DNA from: a virus
DNA: 33,389 nucleotides
Virus record (IMG/VR): IMGVR_UViG_3300044535_001124
Span: 1-33,389 of that record
Reading direction: 5' to 3' (one strand)
Below the pieces are notes generated by a model, which was given only the letters and a program-made list of their open reading frames with translations, was not told where the DNA came from and searched no databases. A program made the translations under genes and the position numbers. Below are positions 7,506-14,563 of this stretch, piece by piece (positions within the stretch are counted from its first letter, which is position 1; every line of letters starts with the position of its first letter).

Positions 7506-7601
7506 TCACTTTTTGTTTTTACGTGCACCACGAGCTTTGCGCTTTGTTGAGCCAATCTTACGGCGTCCTTTACGTGGTCTATTTTTTGCTGGATGCGGCA
7601 T
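7506..7601 (-). CDS. Very small, highly basic protein, 31 aa
   Basis: Reading from ATG at 7601 to TGA at 7506 gives MPHPAKNRPRKGRRKIGS and then TKRKARGARKNKK: 31 residues of which over half are Lys or Arg, with no acidic residue. AGAAGG lies about 10 bases upstream and a sigma70-like promoter (7620-7648) starts just before it, so it is the first gene of its transcript. It is too short for any gene finder threshold of 60 aa. A nucleic-acid-binding or host-takeover peptide is possible, without direct evidence. Confidence 0.6.
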   Translation of the reverse strand: MPHPAKNRPRKGRRKIGSTKRKARGARKNKK

Positions 7602-7618
7602 ATCAATTCACCTTCTTA

Positions 7619-8005
7619 TTATATAACACTCTTCTCAATTAATGTCAACTGATTTTCTCGGTCTATATACTTATACTCTACTTTAGTAGGATTCCAAGAT
7701 TGTATTGCATCAAACACATCTTGAATATTCAGAGCACTGCATGTATAAACATCCAATTGTGCAAGCGCTGGCTCGCACTCATCCCAAACATGAAGAGCAA
7801 TATGACTAGTTTCAATAATGGTTACTGCAGTCAAGCCACGGTTACCAACCATATCTGAATAAACCGAGTATGGTCCCATCAAAATCTTCATATCAATAGC
7901 TTCCACAAGACTACGCATCCATGTTTCAATATCAGCTGTACACTGTGGAGGATTATTTAATTCTGCTCTTACAATTAAGTGCTTATGTTCTAGTACTTTG
8001 CCCAC
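7619..8005 (-). CDS. speD: SpeD-like S-adenosylmethionine decarboxylase homologue
   Basis: A 128-residue protein of the prokaryotic SpeD family, which makes decarboxylated SAM for spermidine synthesis. The start is GTG at 8005, with AGGAG about 10 bases before it. The processing region reads IIETSHIALHVWDE: Ser67-His68 align with the serine that becomes pyruvoyl and the following His; Cys89 in LDVYTCS aligns with the catalytic cysteine. The usual Glu immediately before the serine (as in T. maritima) is Thr66; E. coli uses Lys there, so processing may still occur. Cyanophages are known to carry speD-like genes. Activity remains unproven. Confidence 0.85.
   Translation of the reverse strand: MGKVLEHKHLIVRAELNNPPQCTADIETWMRSLVEAIDMKILMGPYSVYSDMVGNRGLTAVTIIETSHIALHVWDECEPALAQLDVYTCSALNIQDVFDAIQSWNPTKVEYKYIDRENQLTLIEKSVI
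7620..7648 (-). promoter_or_regulatory. sigma70-like promoter
   Basis: TTGACA at 7648-7643, 17-base spacer, TATATA at 7625-7620 (an alternative TATAAT starts 2 bases further on). It overlaps the end of speD and precedes the 31-residue basic gene, so it would drive that gene, the 88-residue gene, glutaredoxin and perhaps the sugar genes. Confidence 0.6.
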
Positions 8006-8006
8006 C

Positions 8007-8426
8007 TCATAAAGTCTCCTGTTCGGGGTTAAAAAGTAAAGCCTTCACATGGCTTGCTTGAATCTTACAACTTACCCAAGTATTATAGTAGTTTGGATCT
8101 AGTATTGCATGATTATCAAAGATATATTTTGTTTCAAAGTAATTGCATTCACCGCGGGATTTACATAGACGAAGAATAGTTCTTTTGAAATTGTCTTTGC
8201 CGAATTTATCAATGTCTTCTTTTAGAGCAGAAGAAGACCCGTAATAGGCGTCCCAATCGGACTCTACTCGGATCTTCTTTCGTTTGCCTTTGACAGTCTT
8301 GTATCCAGCTTTTGTGAGATACTTGCGACCTATGTATTTCTTACCATTGGTCAAGTTTTCGATTAGGTATACGAAGCCGTACCATTCGCCATCGTGAGTA
8401 AATTCTTTGCCTTCGTATAACCACAT
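8007..8426 (-). CDS. GIY-YIG-like nuclease domain protein
   Basis: A 139-residue protein. YGFVYLIENLTNGKKYIGRK (residues 16-35) is a GIY-YIG signature variant: GFVY and KYIG with the following Arg; a Glu in GECNYFETKYIFD fits the metal-binding acid. The protein has a short extra N-terminus and a C-terminus (YYNTWVSCKIQASH) that I recall from T4-like marine-phage homologues. ATG at 8426 is preferred over the TTG at 8444. It could be a Seg-like homing endonuclease or a DenA-type host-DNA nuclease; being a standard member of these phage genomes argues for the second, but this is not decisive. Confidence 0.78.
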   Translation of the reverse strand: MWLYEGKEFTHDGEWYGFVYLIENLTNGKKYIGRKYLTKAGYKTVKGKRKKIRVESDWDAYYGSSSALKEDIDKFGKDNFKRTILRLCKSRGECNYFETKYIFDNHAILDPNYYNTWVSCKIQASHVKALLFNPEQETL

Positions 8427-8458
8427 AAATCTATTCCATAACAAGCGGAAAGATTTAT

Positions 8459-8596
8459 TTATTCATCTTCTTCTTCATCATAAAGATCTTCAATATCAAG
8501 TTCTTCAGAACAAAAAGGACAAAATGTTGGTTTTACAGTTCCGTCCGTGATGATTTTAAATTCCTCCTCACAGGAGGGGCAGGTGGTCCAATCCAT
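8459..8596 (-). CDS. Small zinc-ribbon protein with acidic tail, 45 aa
   Basis: Reading from ATG at 8596 to TAA at 8459 gives 45 residues. CPSC (residues 6-9) and CPFC (26-29) form a classical two-knuckle zinc ribbon, followed by an acidic tail DLYDEEEDE. Its ATG overlaps the nrdB stop (TAATG). It is likely a DNA/RNA- or polymerase-interacting adaptor, but no partner is visible. Confidence 0.78.
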   Translation of the reverse strand: MDWTTCPSCEEEFKIITDGTVKPTFCPFCSEELDIEDLYDEEEDE

Positions 8597-9678
8597 TAGA
8601 GTGTAAATCCTTTGAAAGTATTTTCGTCGACATCTTTCTTTACGCCACCAATCACATAACTAGTAATTTCTGTTTCTTGTGGAGCAACTTGTACATCAGA
8701 TCCTGAGATCCACTTTTGTGTCCATGGCAGTGGGTTTGCACCAGGTTTGCCATTAAGTCCTACGGCACCCATACGCTTAGCTGCAATATGGTCTACGTAT
8801 TCGCAAAGTAGTTGCTCGTTAAGTCCGATCATCGACCCTTCCTTGAAAAGGTAAGATGCCCAGCTTTTCTCTTGCTCGACCACTCGATAAAACATGCTGA
8901 TGCATTCATCTCGTGTTTCTTCTTGTATGCGAGCAAAGTCTTCATCCTCTTTTGGTAGAATTTTGAGGAGCTGTTGAGTCGAGGCAAGATGAACGTTCTC
9001 GTCCCGCGCGATAAGCTTGATGATCTTGGCGTTGCCTTCCATCTTCTTAACTTCCGCAAAAGCCCAGCTACATGCGAATGAGACATAGAATCTTACTCCT
9101 TCGAGAGCATTCACTGCATTAAGGCAGAGCCATAAAGCTTTTTTATGCTCATATTCATTATAGAATTCTCCTGGATCGTAAGCAAGATTATTCCACTTAA
9201 TGAGATCATCATAGTACTTACTGATATCCTCTGCACAATCTAGGATCTCAGGGATTTCCAGCATTTCATCAAAGACTCTGGAAGGATCAGAATAGACGTT
9301 GCGAATGATATGAGTGTAGGAACGGGAATGAATCGTCTCACTAAACGCCCAAGTCTGGATCCAGGTTTCCAACTCAGGAAGCGAACATATTGGTAGAAAA
9401 GCCAAAGATGGAGCTCTGCCCTGGACAGAATCAAGTAAGATCTGACGCTTGAGATTGCTCGTAAAAATATGTTTTTCATGATCGTTAAGTGCCTTAAAGT
9501 CTTTACCATCGCGAGACAAATCAACTTCTTCTGGTCTCCAAAAGAAACCAAGTTGTTTCTCAGTTAGCTTTTCAAACGTATTGTAACGTTGCTTATCATA
9601 ACGAGCAATATTTACTTGCTTACCAAAGAAGCAAGTTTGTTCAGTAGCATCAAACTTTTCGTTTGAAAAAACGGTCAT
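8596..9678 (-). CDS. nrdB: Class Ia ribonucleotide reductase, beta subunit
   Basis: A 360-residue NrdB that holds the diiron/tyrosyl radical cofactor. All iron ligands can be placed: Asp83 (LLDSVQGR), Glu114 and His117 (AFSETIHSRS), Glu193 (NALEGVRF), Glu227 and His230 (RDENVH). The radical is Tyr121 (SRSYTHI). The C-terminus GGVKKDVDENTFKGFTL is the tail that docks to NrdA. It overlaps the start of the 181-residue gene upstream (ATGA). Together with nrdA, glutaredoxin and thyX it supplies dNTPs for phage replication. Confidence 0.97.
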   Translation of the reverse strand: MTVFSNEKFDATEQTCFFGKQVNIARYDKQRYNTFEKLTEKQLGFFWRPEEVDLSRDGKDFKALNDHEKHIFTSNLKRQILLDSVQGRAPSLAFLPICSLPELETWIQTWAFSETIHSRSYTHIIRNVYSDPSRVFDEMLEIPEILDCAEDISKYYDDLIKWNNLAYDPGEFYNEYEHKKALWLCLNAVNALEGVRFYVSFACSWAFAEVKKMEGNAKIIKLIARDENVHLASTQQLLKILPKEDEDFARIQEETRDECISMFYRVVEQEKSWASYLFKEGSMIGLNEQLLCEYVDHIAAKRMGAVGLNGKPGANPLPWTQKWISGSDVQVAPQETEITSYVIGGVKKDVDENTFKGFTL

Positions 9679-10220
9679 TCAACTCTCCAAGTACTGGTAT
9701 TTAGTTTAAGGTCTTTCGGCCAATCACCTTCGGTATAAGACTTATCATGGAATCGAAGTTCATTCGTTGGCATAATAGTAAGTCTGCCATTTTCCAATTC
9801 AATGAACATGAATTCTTTTGACTGCGAAGGATGCTGTGTATATCCATCATTCATCGGAACGACTGTAAAAAGATAACGGCCAAAAAGGCCGCTCTTTCGA
9901 ATCTCTGCTTGTTGGCTGTGTAGATAACTATATATCAACACAGAAAACTGATCGCCATAGCAATCCCAAACCTGAGTATCTTTTAGTTTCCAGTTTTGTT
10001 CTGGATTAGCAGAGAATGCTAATGCATGTGGAGGAACTCCACGCCAAACAGCACCGCATTCCAGCATTACGTGACATCCCCATGAATGTCCTGCTTTGGC
10101 GTGAAGAGCAAACCAGATGCATGGCTCGAAAGTATATGGCTTAGCATTCTTACGAATGAAAGATGAATCTACCCAACAGTAGATATGGTGAGGTAAGTTA
10201 CCCGAGCCTGTGTATAGCAT
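9675..10220 (-). CDS. Conserved hypothetical protein between nrdA and nrdB, 181 aa
   Basis: An 181-residue protein with a Trp/Cys/His-rich N-terminal half (YCWVDSSF, CIWFALHAKAGHSWGCH, GAVWRGVPPHALAF) and a beta-rich second half ending LRFHDKSYTEGDWP. ATG at 10220 is preceded by AAGGA. Its stop overlaps the nrdB start. Its location inside the ribonucleotide-reductase block suggests a role linked to nucleotide metabolism or simply transfer as one unit. I do not recognise the fold. The spaced His and Cys residues could bind metal. Confidence 0.8.
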   Translation of the reverse strand: MLYTGSGNLPHHIYCWVDSSFIRKNAKPYTFEPCIWFALHAKAGHSWGCHVMLECGAVWRGVPPHALAFSANPEQNWKLKDTQVWDCYGDQFSVLIYSYLHSQQAEIRKSGLFGRYLFTVVPMNDGYTQHPSQSKEFMFIELENGRLTIMPTNELRFHDKSYTEGDWPKDLKLNTSTWRVE

Positions 10221-10221
10221 C

Positions 10222-10407
10222 CTAGTCCTTTTCGTCTAACCATTCAATTTGGTTTTGCGCAACAACTCGTTTTTGAATTTCACCGGTTGTGGTATTTTCA
10301 ATTGTGAGAGTTACACCAGTACTATTTTCACGTGTTGCATATTCATGTACAAAATAGATTTTACCAGCGTCTGCCCACATGTCATTATTAATTCGAACGT
10401 ATTTCAT
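10222..10407 (-). CDS. Small hypothetical protein, 61 aa
   Basis: A 61-residue beta-rich protein starting MKYVRINNDMWADAGKIY and ending in an acidic EWLDEKD. The alternating pattern suggests a small beta-barrel; no family recognised. Its ATG overlaps the stop of the 46-residue gene upstream and the next ATG follows its stop after one base, so it is translationally coupled on both sides. Confidence 0.65.
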   Translation of the reverse strand: MKYVRINNDMWADAGKIYFVHEYATRENSTGVTLTIENTTTGEIQKRVVAQNQIEWLDEKD

Positions 10408-10547
10408 TATCTTCCTTGTCCACGATATGCTTTAAAGTTTCTTTTCTTATGCTTATTCATTGACGATAGTTTTGGTCGACGTATATCTTGCGATGTACCA
10501 GTTACGATTGGAACATGCAGTTGCTTCGATGCAATGGACTTTGCCAT
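10407..10547 (-). CDS. Small basic conserved phage protein, 46 aa
   Basis: Reading from ATG at 10547 to TAA at 10407 gives 46 residues, MAKSIASKQLHVPIVTGTSQ followed by a basic end RRPKLSSMNKHKKRNFK-AYRGQGR. The C-terminal NKHKKRNF..YRGQG pattern recurs, as I recall, in small proteins of marine T4-like phages beside nrdA. It begins 12 bases after nrdA with a fair ribosome site. Function unknown. Confidence 0.7.
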   Translation of the reverse strand: MAKSIASKQLHVPIVTGTSQDIRRPKLSSMNKHKKRNFKAYRGQGR

Positions 10548-10559
10548 ATAATACTCCTG

Positions 10560-12827
10560 TTAGATTTTACAAGAGTCACAATCCTCATCATCTAGTTGCC
10601 CTTGTGCTAGTGGTTTAGGTTCTTCAATCTCACCAGCACCATCGAAGGTGTTGAAATAGTAAAGCGTCTTACCGCCGTACTTGTAGTGCATCAAAATATG
10701 TTTAATCATCTCAGACATCGGGATCTTCTCATCCTCATAATGACGAGGATTATAAGAAGTATTGACCGAGATTGCCTGATCGATAAACTTCTGTAGGACT
10801 GCCATAATCTTCAGATAACCTTCTGGAGACTTTTGATCCCATAGTAATTCGTATTTATTCTTGAGTCGTCTTAGCTCTGGAACGACCTGCTTCAGTACAC
10901 CGTCCTTCGATTGCTTGATCGAGATCAGTGCACGAGGCGGTTCAATGCCATTGGTCGAATTGCTGATCTGAGCAGAAGTCTCGGCTGGCATCAGAGCCAT
11001 CAGAGTCGAGTTGCGAATGCCAGTTGTCAGTGCTGCTTCAACAAGAGTGTTCCATGGCATTTTATAGTTAGGAGCTACAAGTTCATCAACTTCTTTCTTG
11101 TAAGTGTCTATTGGCATATACCCGAGACTGTACTTGGTTTCATGGTCAAGAGGGCATGCTCCTACTTCTTCAGCCAAGTCGATCGAGGCTTTAATAAGGT
11201 AATAACTCCATGCTTCAGCATACTCATGAACAAGCTCAAGGTTAGGATCAGAGTAATTAGTGTCATTACGAGCCAACCAATAAGCAAAGTTAATGATACC
11301 AATGCCAAGAGGCCTACGATTCCGAGTACCAATAGCAGCGGCTCGAACAGGATAGTCCTGATAATCAAGTAAGGCATCCAAAGCGCGTACTGCAATGGTG
11401 CATGGCTTTTCGAAATCAGCTGGCTTTCTAATCTTTCCCCAATTGATCGCAGCAAGCGTGCATAGGCTAATTTCGCCTGACTCATCATGAATATCCTTTA
11501 GTGGTGTAGTTGGGAGTGTAATCTCACAACACAGATTGCTCATCTTAATTGGAGCGGCTTCAGTAAACGAACCATGCTCATTGGCATGGTCGACATTCAT
11601 CAGATAGATTCGTCCAGTATCTTTTCGTTCGGTAACGAAGGCTGAGAAGAGATCAATCGCAGGGATGGTTTTCTTTCTAACTTTACTACGTTCGTACTTT
11701 TCGTAGAGTTCTCTAAAGTCGTCAGTGCTTTTGTAAAACGCTTCATAGAGATCCGGTACATCACTAGGTGAGAAGAGGGTGATATTACCTCCAGAAAGAA
11801 GTCTTTCATACATTACCTTATTAAATTGCACACCATAATCAAGATGGCGAATACGATTATCTTCAGTGCCCTTATTATTCTTTAGGACAAGTATATCCTC
11901 CACTTCGTAATGCCAAAGGGGGTAATAGAGAGTCGCTGCTCCACCACGCACACCACCTTGGCTACAACTCTTAACAGCAGACTGGAAATGCTTATAAAAA
12001 GGAATAACACCAGTGTGAGAAGCATCGCCATTGCGTATAGGAGATCCAATAGCCCTAATACGACCACCGCCAATACCAATTCCGGCCTTTTGGCTAACAT
12101 ACTTAACGATTGCAGAAGACGTCGCATTTATTGAGTCCAGCGAGTCGTCAGTTTCGATAAGTACACACGAGCTAAACTGACGTTGAGGGGAGCGGACGCC
12201 TGCCATAATAGGAGTAGGAAGACTAATGTCAAAAGTACTAATTGCGTCATATAAATCCTTTACCCATTTAATTCGATCTGTTTTATAATTTTGAAAAAGA
12301 GTCATGGCAATTAGCATGAATGCCATTTGAGGTGTTTCGTAGAACTTACCGGTTACACGGTTCTTAATCAGGTACTTACCACGGAACTGTTCCATGGCAG
12401 CATATGTCAATAGGTTGTCACGGTCATGATCGATATACTTGTTAAGTTCTATCCATTCATCTAAGTCATATACTGGTCCGAGAGCTTTATCGTAATAACC
12501 AGCATCCATCACCGTAATATAATGAGCATAGAGAACTTGCGGTTCATATCGACCATAGACTTCCTTACGAAGATTATAGTTAATCAGACGACCAGCAACA
12601 TACTGATAGTTTGGTGATTCTTCTGTAATGAGTTCAGCAGCAGCCTTAATCAAAGTCTCCTGAATGTCAGTCGACTTGATCTTGTCATAGAATTGAATGT
12701 GAGTTTTAATTTCGAGATCAGATACAGAAACACCAGATAGGCCTTCACATGCATGCAACGCAACTTTGTGGAACTTATTAATATCGAGAGGTTCGCGCGT
12801 TCCATCACGCTTCGTTACTTGAATCAT
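10560..12827 (-). CDS. nrdA: Class Ia ribonucleotide reductase, alpha subunit
   Basis: A 755-residue NrdA. An N-terminal ATP-cone (VTKRDGTREPLDINK onward) is present. Catalytic residues are visible: the first redox Cys in QFSSCVLIETDDS, the Asn-Cys-Glu triad in SNLCCEITLP, the second redox Cys in EISLCTLAAINW, and the radical-transfer Tyr pair in KTLYYFNT. The C-terminal CDSCKI carries the cysteine pair that glutaredoxin or thioredoxin reduces. The length is normal for T4-like NrdA. The start overlaps the end of the AbrB-like gene by 23 bases in another frame. No intron or homing insertion is seen. Confidence 0.97.
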   Translation of the reverse strand: MIQVTKRDGTREPLDINKFHKVALHACEGLSGVSVSDLEIKTHIQFYDKIKSTDIQETLIKAAAELITEESPNYQYVAGRLINYNLRKEVYGRYEPQVLYAHYITVMDAGYYDKALGPVYDLDEWIELNKYIDHDRDNLLTYAAMEQFRGKYLIKNRVTGKFYETPQMAFMLIAMTLFQNYKTDRIKWVKDLYDAISTFDISLPTPIMAGVRSPQRQFSSCVLIETDDSLDSINATSSAIVKYVSQKAGIGIGGGRIRAIGSPIRNGDASHTGVIPFYKHFQSAVKSCSQGGVRGGAATLYYPLWHYEVEDILVLKNNKGTEDNRIRHLDYGVQFNKVMYERLLSGGNITLFSPSDVPDLYEAFYKSTDDFRELYEKYERSKVRKKTIPAIDLFSAFVTERKDTGRIYLMNVDHANEHGSFTEAAPIKMSNLCCEITLPTTPLKDIHDESGEISLCTLAAINWGKIRKPADFEKPCTIAVRALDALLDYQDYPVRAAAIGTRNRRPLGIGIINFAYWLARNDTNYSDPNLELVHEYAEAWSYYLIKASIDLAEEVGACPLDHETKYSLGYMPIDTYKKEVDELVAPNYKMPWNTLVEAALTTGIRNSTLMALMPAETSAQISNSTNGIEPPRALISIKQSKDGVLKQVVPELRRLKNKYELLWDQKSPEGYLKIMAVLQKFIDQAISVNTSYNPRHYEDEKIPMSEMIKHILMHYKYGGKTLYYFNTFDGAGEIEEPKPLAQGQLDDEDCDSCKI

Positions 12828-12981
12828 CCGTTTTTTTCCTTAATCCAATCTTGCCGTCATCATACACGGTCCATACTAATTCAGTATCTATATCCCAGCC
12901 CATTTCTTCCATGAGCTCATCTGATAGATCTATATATAACTCGCCGTCTTCAGTTTCTTTCACTACTGTACTATATTTCAT
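12805..12981 (-). CDS. AbrB/MazE-like swapped-hairpin small protein, 58 aa
   Basis: Reading from ATG at 12981 to TGA at 12805 gives 58 residues: VVKETEDGELYIDLSDELME then MGWDIDTELVWTVYDDGKIGLRKK. The order (strand, G-E-x-x-I-x-L-P-like turn, short helix, W-x-x-D/G-T x-L, K-I-x-L strand) is that of SpoVT-AbrB antitoxin/transition-state domains. It overlaps thyX (ATGA) upstream and extends 23 bases into nrdA. No toxin gene is next to it. It may regulate the nucleotide genes, but that is inference. Confidence 0.72.
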   Translation of the reverse strand: MKYSTVVKETEDGELYIDLSDELMEEMGWDIDTELVWTVYDDGKIGLRKKTDDSSNEA

Positions 12982-13676
12982 GGCAGTTTTCTCTCAAACT
13001 CTGCTTGTGCAGCCATATCATCAAGAGCCTTCTTTACATCAGGGAAGTGATGTGCGATAATATCCCAGCACTGTTCAGCAATGATACGATGTTCTTTTTG
13101 AGTTGCCTTATCCATACGCAACTGGCAATAGTGAACCCATGAACGAAGCGTACCAGTCACAATCATGACCGATTCTGTATTACCTTCAGGAAGTACTGCA
13201 CGAGCTTGTTCCTTGGCAATACCATTTTCAATAGCCCATTCGTAAGCATACTTGGCTTCGCTTGTTACTCGTGCCTGTCGTATATTCCAATTTTCTTGTA
13301 GTAATTTGTTATCAGCTTCGATCGAGTTTTGACGATTGGTTTTATCTTGAAGTCTGGCTTCTCGATTAACAAAGCCAAGATCTTTCGTTGGATCGGCGTA
13401 ACGCTGAGAGTACTCTTGGAACATGAAAGAACGATGTCTAAGAATTTGTCGAGCGATATCTCTTGTTGTTCTGATTTCCATTGAGACATGGACCATCTCC
13501 AAAGGTGACCAATGCTGGTTCTTGATGAGATACTGTACAAGCTTAGGCGCTGTAGCAGTGTTGTTTTGATTCGATGGATTCGATACTCGAGCAGCCCATG
13601 CAATCAATTCGTTTGCGGTTGCGCATTCTGTGTATGCACTCGGCTTCGTTAGCCCGACTAGATTTACTTCACTCAT
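12978..13676 (-). CDS. thyX: Flavin-dependent thymidylate synthase
   Basis: A 232-residue ThyX that methylates dUMP to dTMP with FAD and methylenetetrahydrofolate. The signature RHRSFMFQEYSQRY fits RHR(x)7SxR. Conserved upstream HWSPLEMVHVSMEI and downstream NTESVMIVTGTLRSWVHYCQLR regions hold the flavin- and dUMP-binding residues. Its ATG overlaps the stop of the 64-residue gene and its stop overlaps the AbrB-like start. Use of ThyX rather than T4 Td is typical of marine T4-like phages. Confidence 0.96.
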   Translation of the reverse strand: MSEVNLVGLTKPSAYTECATANELIAWAARVSNPSNQNNTATAPKLVQYLIKNQHWSPLEMVHVSMEIRTTRDIARQILRHRSFMFQEYSQRYADPTKDLGFVNREARLQDKTNRQNSIEADNKLLQENWNIRQARVTSEAKYAYEWAIENGIAKEQARAVLPEGNTESVMIVTGTLRSWVHYCQLRMDKATQKEHRIIAEQCWDIIAHHFPDVKKALDDMAAQAEFERKLP

Positions 13677-13870
13677 TAAATGTGCTCCATCGCTTCAAGC
13701 TTGTCCTTGTACTCAGCGATCTGAGCAAGTTCAAGTTCAATTGCACCCATAAAGTCGGTATGTTCGTGAATTGCCATTGGGTTATTCATCATAATACGAA
13801 TGTTCATTGCATGCTTCTCAATACCAGCTTGGAATTGCTTACGAAGCACCATTTTAATTTCATCTTTCAT
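13676..13870 (-). CDS. Conserved helical phage protein, 64 aa
   Basis: A 64-residue all-helical protein (MKDEIKMVLRKQFQAGIEKH, then a second helix with ELELAQIAEYKDKLEAMEHI). The layout resembles small proteins found next to thyX or nrd genes in marine T4-like phages. Its stop and the thyX start share TAATG. A helical-hairpin adaptor is likely; function unknown. Confidence 0.7.
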   Translation of the reverse strand: MKDEIKMVLRKQFQAGIEKHAMNIRIMMNNPMAIHEHTDFMGAIELELAQIAEYKDKLEAMEHI

Positions 13871-14017
13871 TTAACTAGTCCTCATATCGTTATCACGCCA
13901 TAGTACTTCTTGGATGTATTTAATTTCTGCATCATAGTTGTCGTATGACCATTCAGGCATTCTTTCCTTAAGGAGATCAAGAAACGACATAGCATCTTCG
14001 TATGTAACCTGTTTCAC
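13871..14017 (-). CDS. Small hypothetical protein, 48 aa
   Basis: Reading from GTG at 14017 to TAA at 13871 gives 48 residues, (V)KQVTYEDAMSFLDLLKERM and then PEWSYDNYDAEIKYIQEVLW. The GTG overlaps the preceding stop as GTGA, so re-initiation is expected. An internal ATG gives a 39-residue alternative. It ends one base before the 64-residue gene starts. No family recognised. Confidence 0.55.
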   Translation of the reverse strand: MKQVTYEDAMSFLDLLKERMPEWSYDNYDAEIKYIQEVLWRDNDMRTS

Positions 14018-14283
14018 TGTTCAACCTCAAAAGTTTTTACATTCATAAACCGTGGGATGTTCACATAACCATTGGCCTTGAGTTCATTCACACGAGCAAG
14101 AGCATCATAGTACTCTACGTACTGACCATCATTGTACCACCAGAAATGGTCCCATGGCGCCCAAAGACGAACATAACGTTGATACTCGACAAGCCACTGC
14201 TTGCCTACTCGAAATATTCGAAGCTTCTTAATCGAGATCTTCTCGTACTCGATTCCATATTCGTTGTCTACTAGTTCAGTCAT
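14014..14283 (-). CDS. Hypothetical protein, 89 aa, aromatic-rich
   Basis: An 89-residue protein with a remarkably aromatic middle (QWLVEYQRYVRLWAPWDHFW), followed by DGQYVEYYDALARVNELKANG. ATG at 14283 is preceded by AGGAAA and overlaps the preceding gene by 8 bases. The pattern suggests a small beta-sheet with a terminal helix. Function unknown. Confidence 0.7.
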   Translation of the reverse strand: MTELVDNEYGIEYEKISIKKLRIFRVGKQWLVEYQRYVRLWAPWDHFWWYNDGQYVEYYDALARVNELKANGYVNIPRFMNVKTFEVEQ

Positions 14284-14563
14284 ATCCGTTTCCTATATAA
14301 TCGAATAGCTTTGGGTCGTAATATAATTTGGCAACACCACAAGATTCGATATCGTCGACATCACGCGATGCCACTCTTACATATTTTGAAAAGTAATCAA
14401 TACCACGAAGCTCGATAATAAGAGTTGTAGCCGCAGAGACCATGTTTGCGTTATATACTACCCACGTTATATCTTCTTCAGGCAAACGCAAGATTGCATC
14501 AACGGTCTTTTCGCCATAACGCGAAATGCAACTTTGCAGTCGGTCCTGAGTAAGTGCATTCAT
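14276..14563 (-). CDS. Hypothetical protein overlapping primase, 95 aa
   Basis: A 95-residue protein from ATG at 14563, preceded by AAGGA at 7 bases (TTG at 14566 is also in frame). It overlaps the last 65 bases of the primase gene in another frame. The N-terminus MNALTQDRLQSCISRYGEKT is helical, and the middle contains VVYNANMVSAATTLIIELRG. No family recognised. The long overlap is credible because the primase C-terminus is intact and the ribosome site is good. Confidence 0.7.
   Translation of the reverse strand: MNALTQDRLQSCISRYGEKTVDAILRLPEEDITWVVYNANMVSAATTLIIELRGIDYFSKYVRVASRDVDDIESCGVAKLYYDPKLFDYIGNGYD

Noticed and set aside
8007-8426. Free-standing homing endonuclease (selfish element)
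   Set aside because: The GIY-YIG-like protein sits in an orderly coupled operon and resembles a standard gene of marine T4-like phages; no intron or disrupted gene is next to it.
8456-8463. AATAAATA upstream of the GIY-YIG gene
   Set aside because: It overlaps the zinc-ribbon stop codon in AT-rich sequence within a nucleotide-metabolism block; a late promoter is not expected here.
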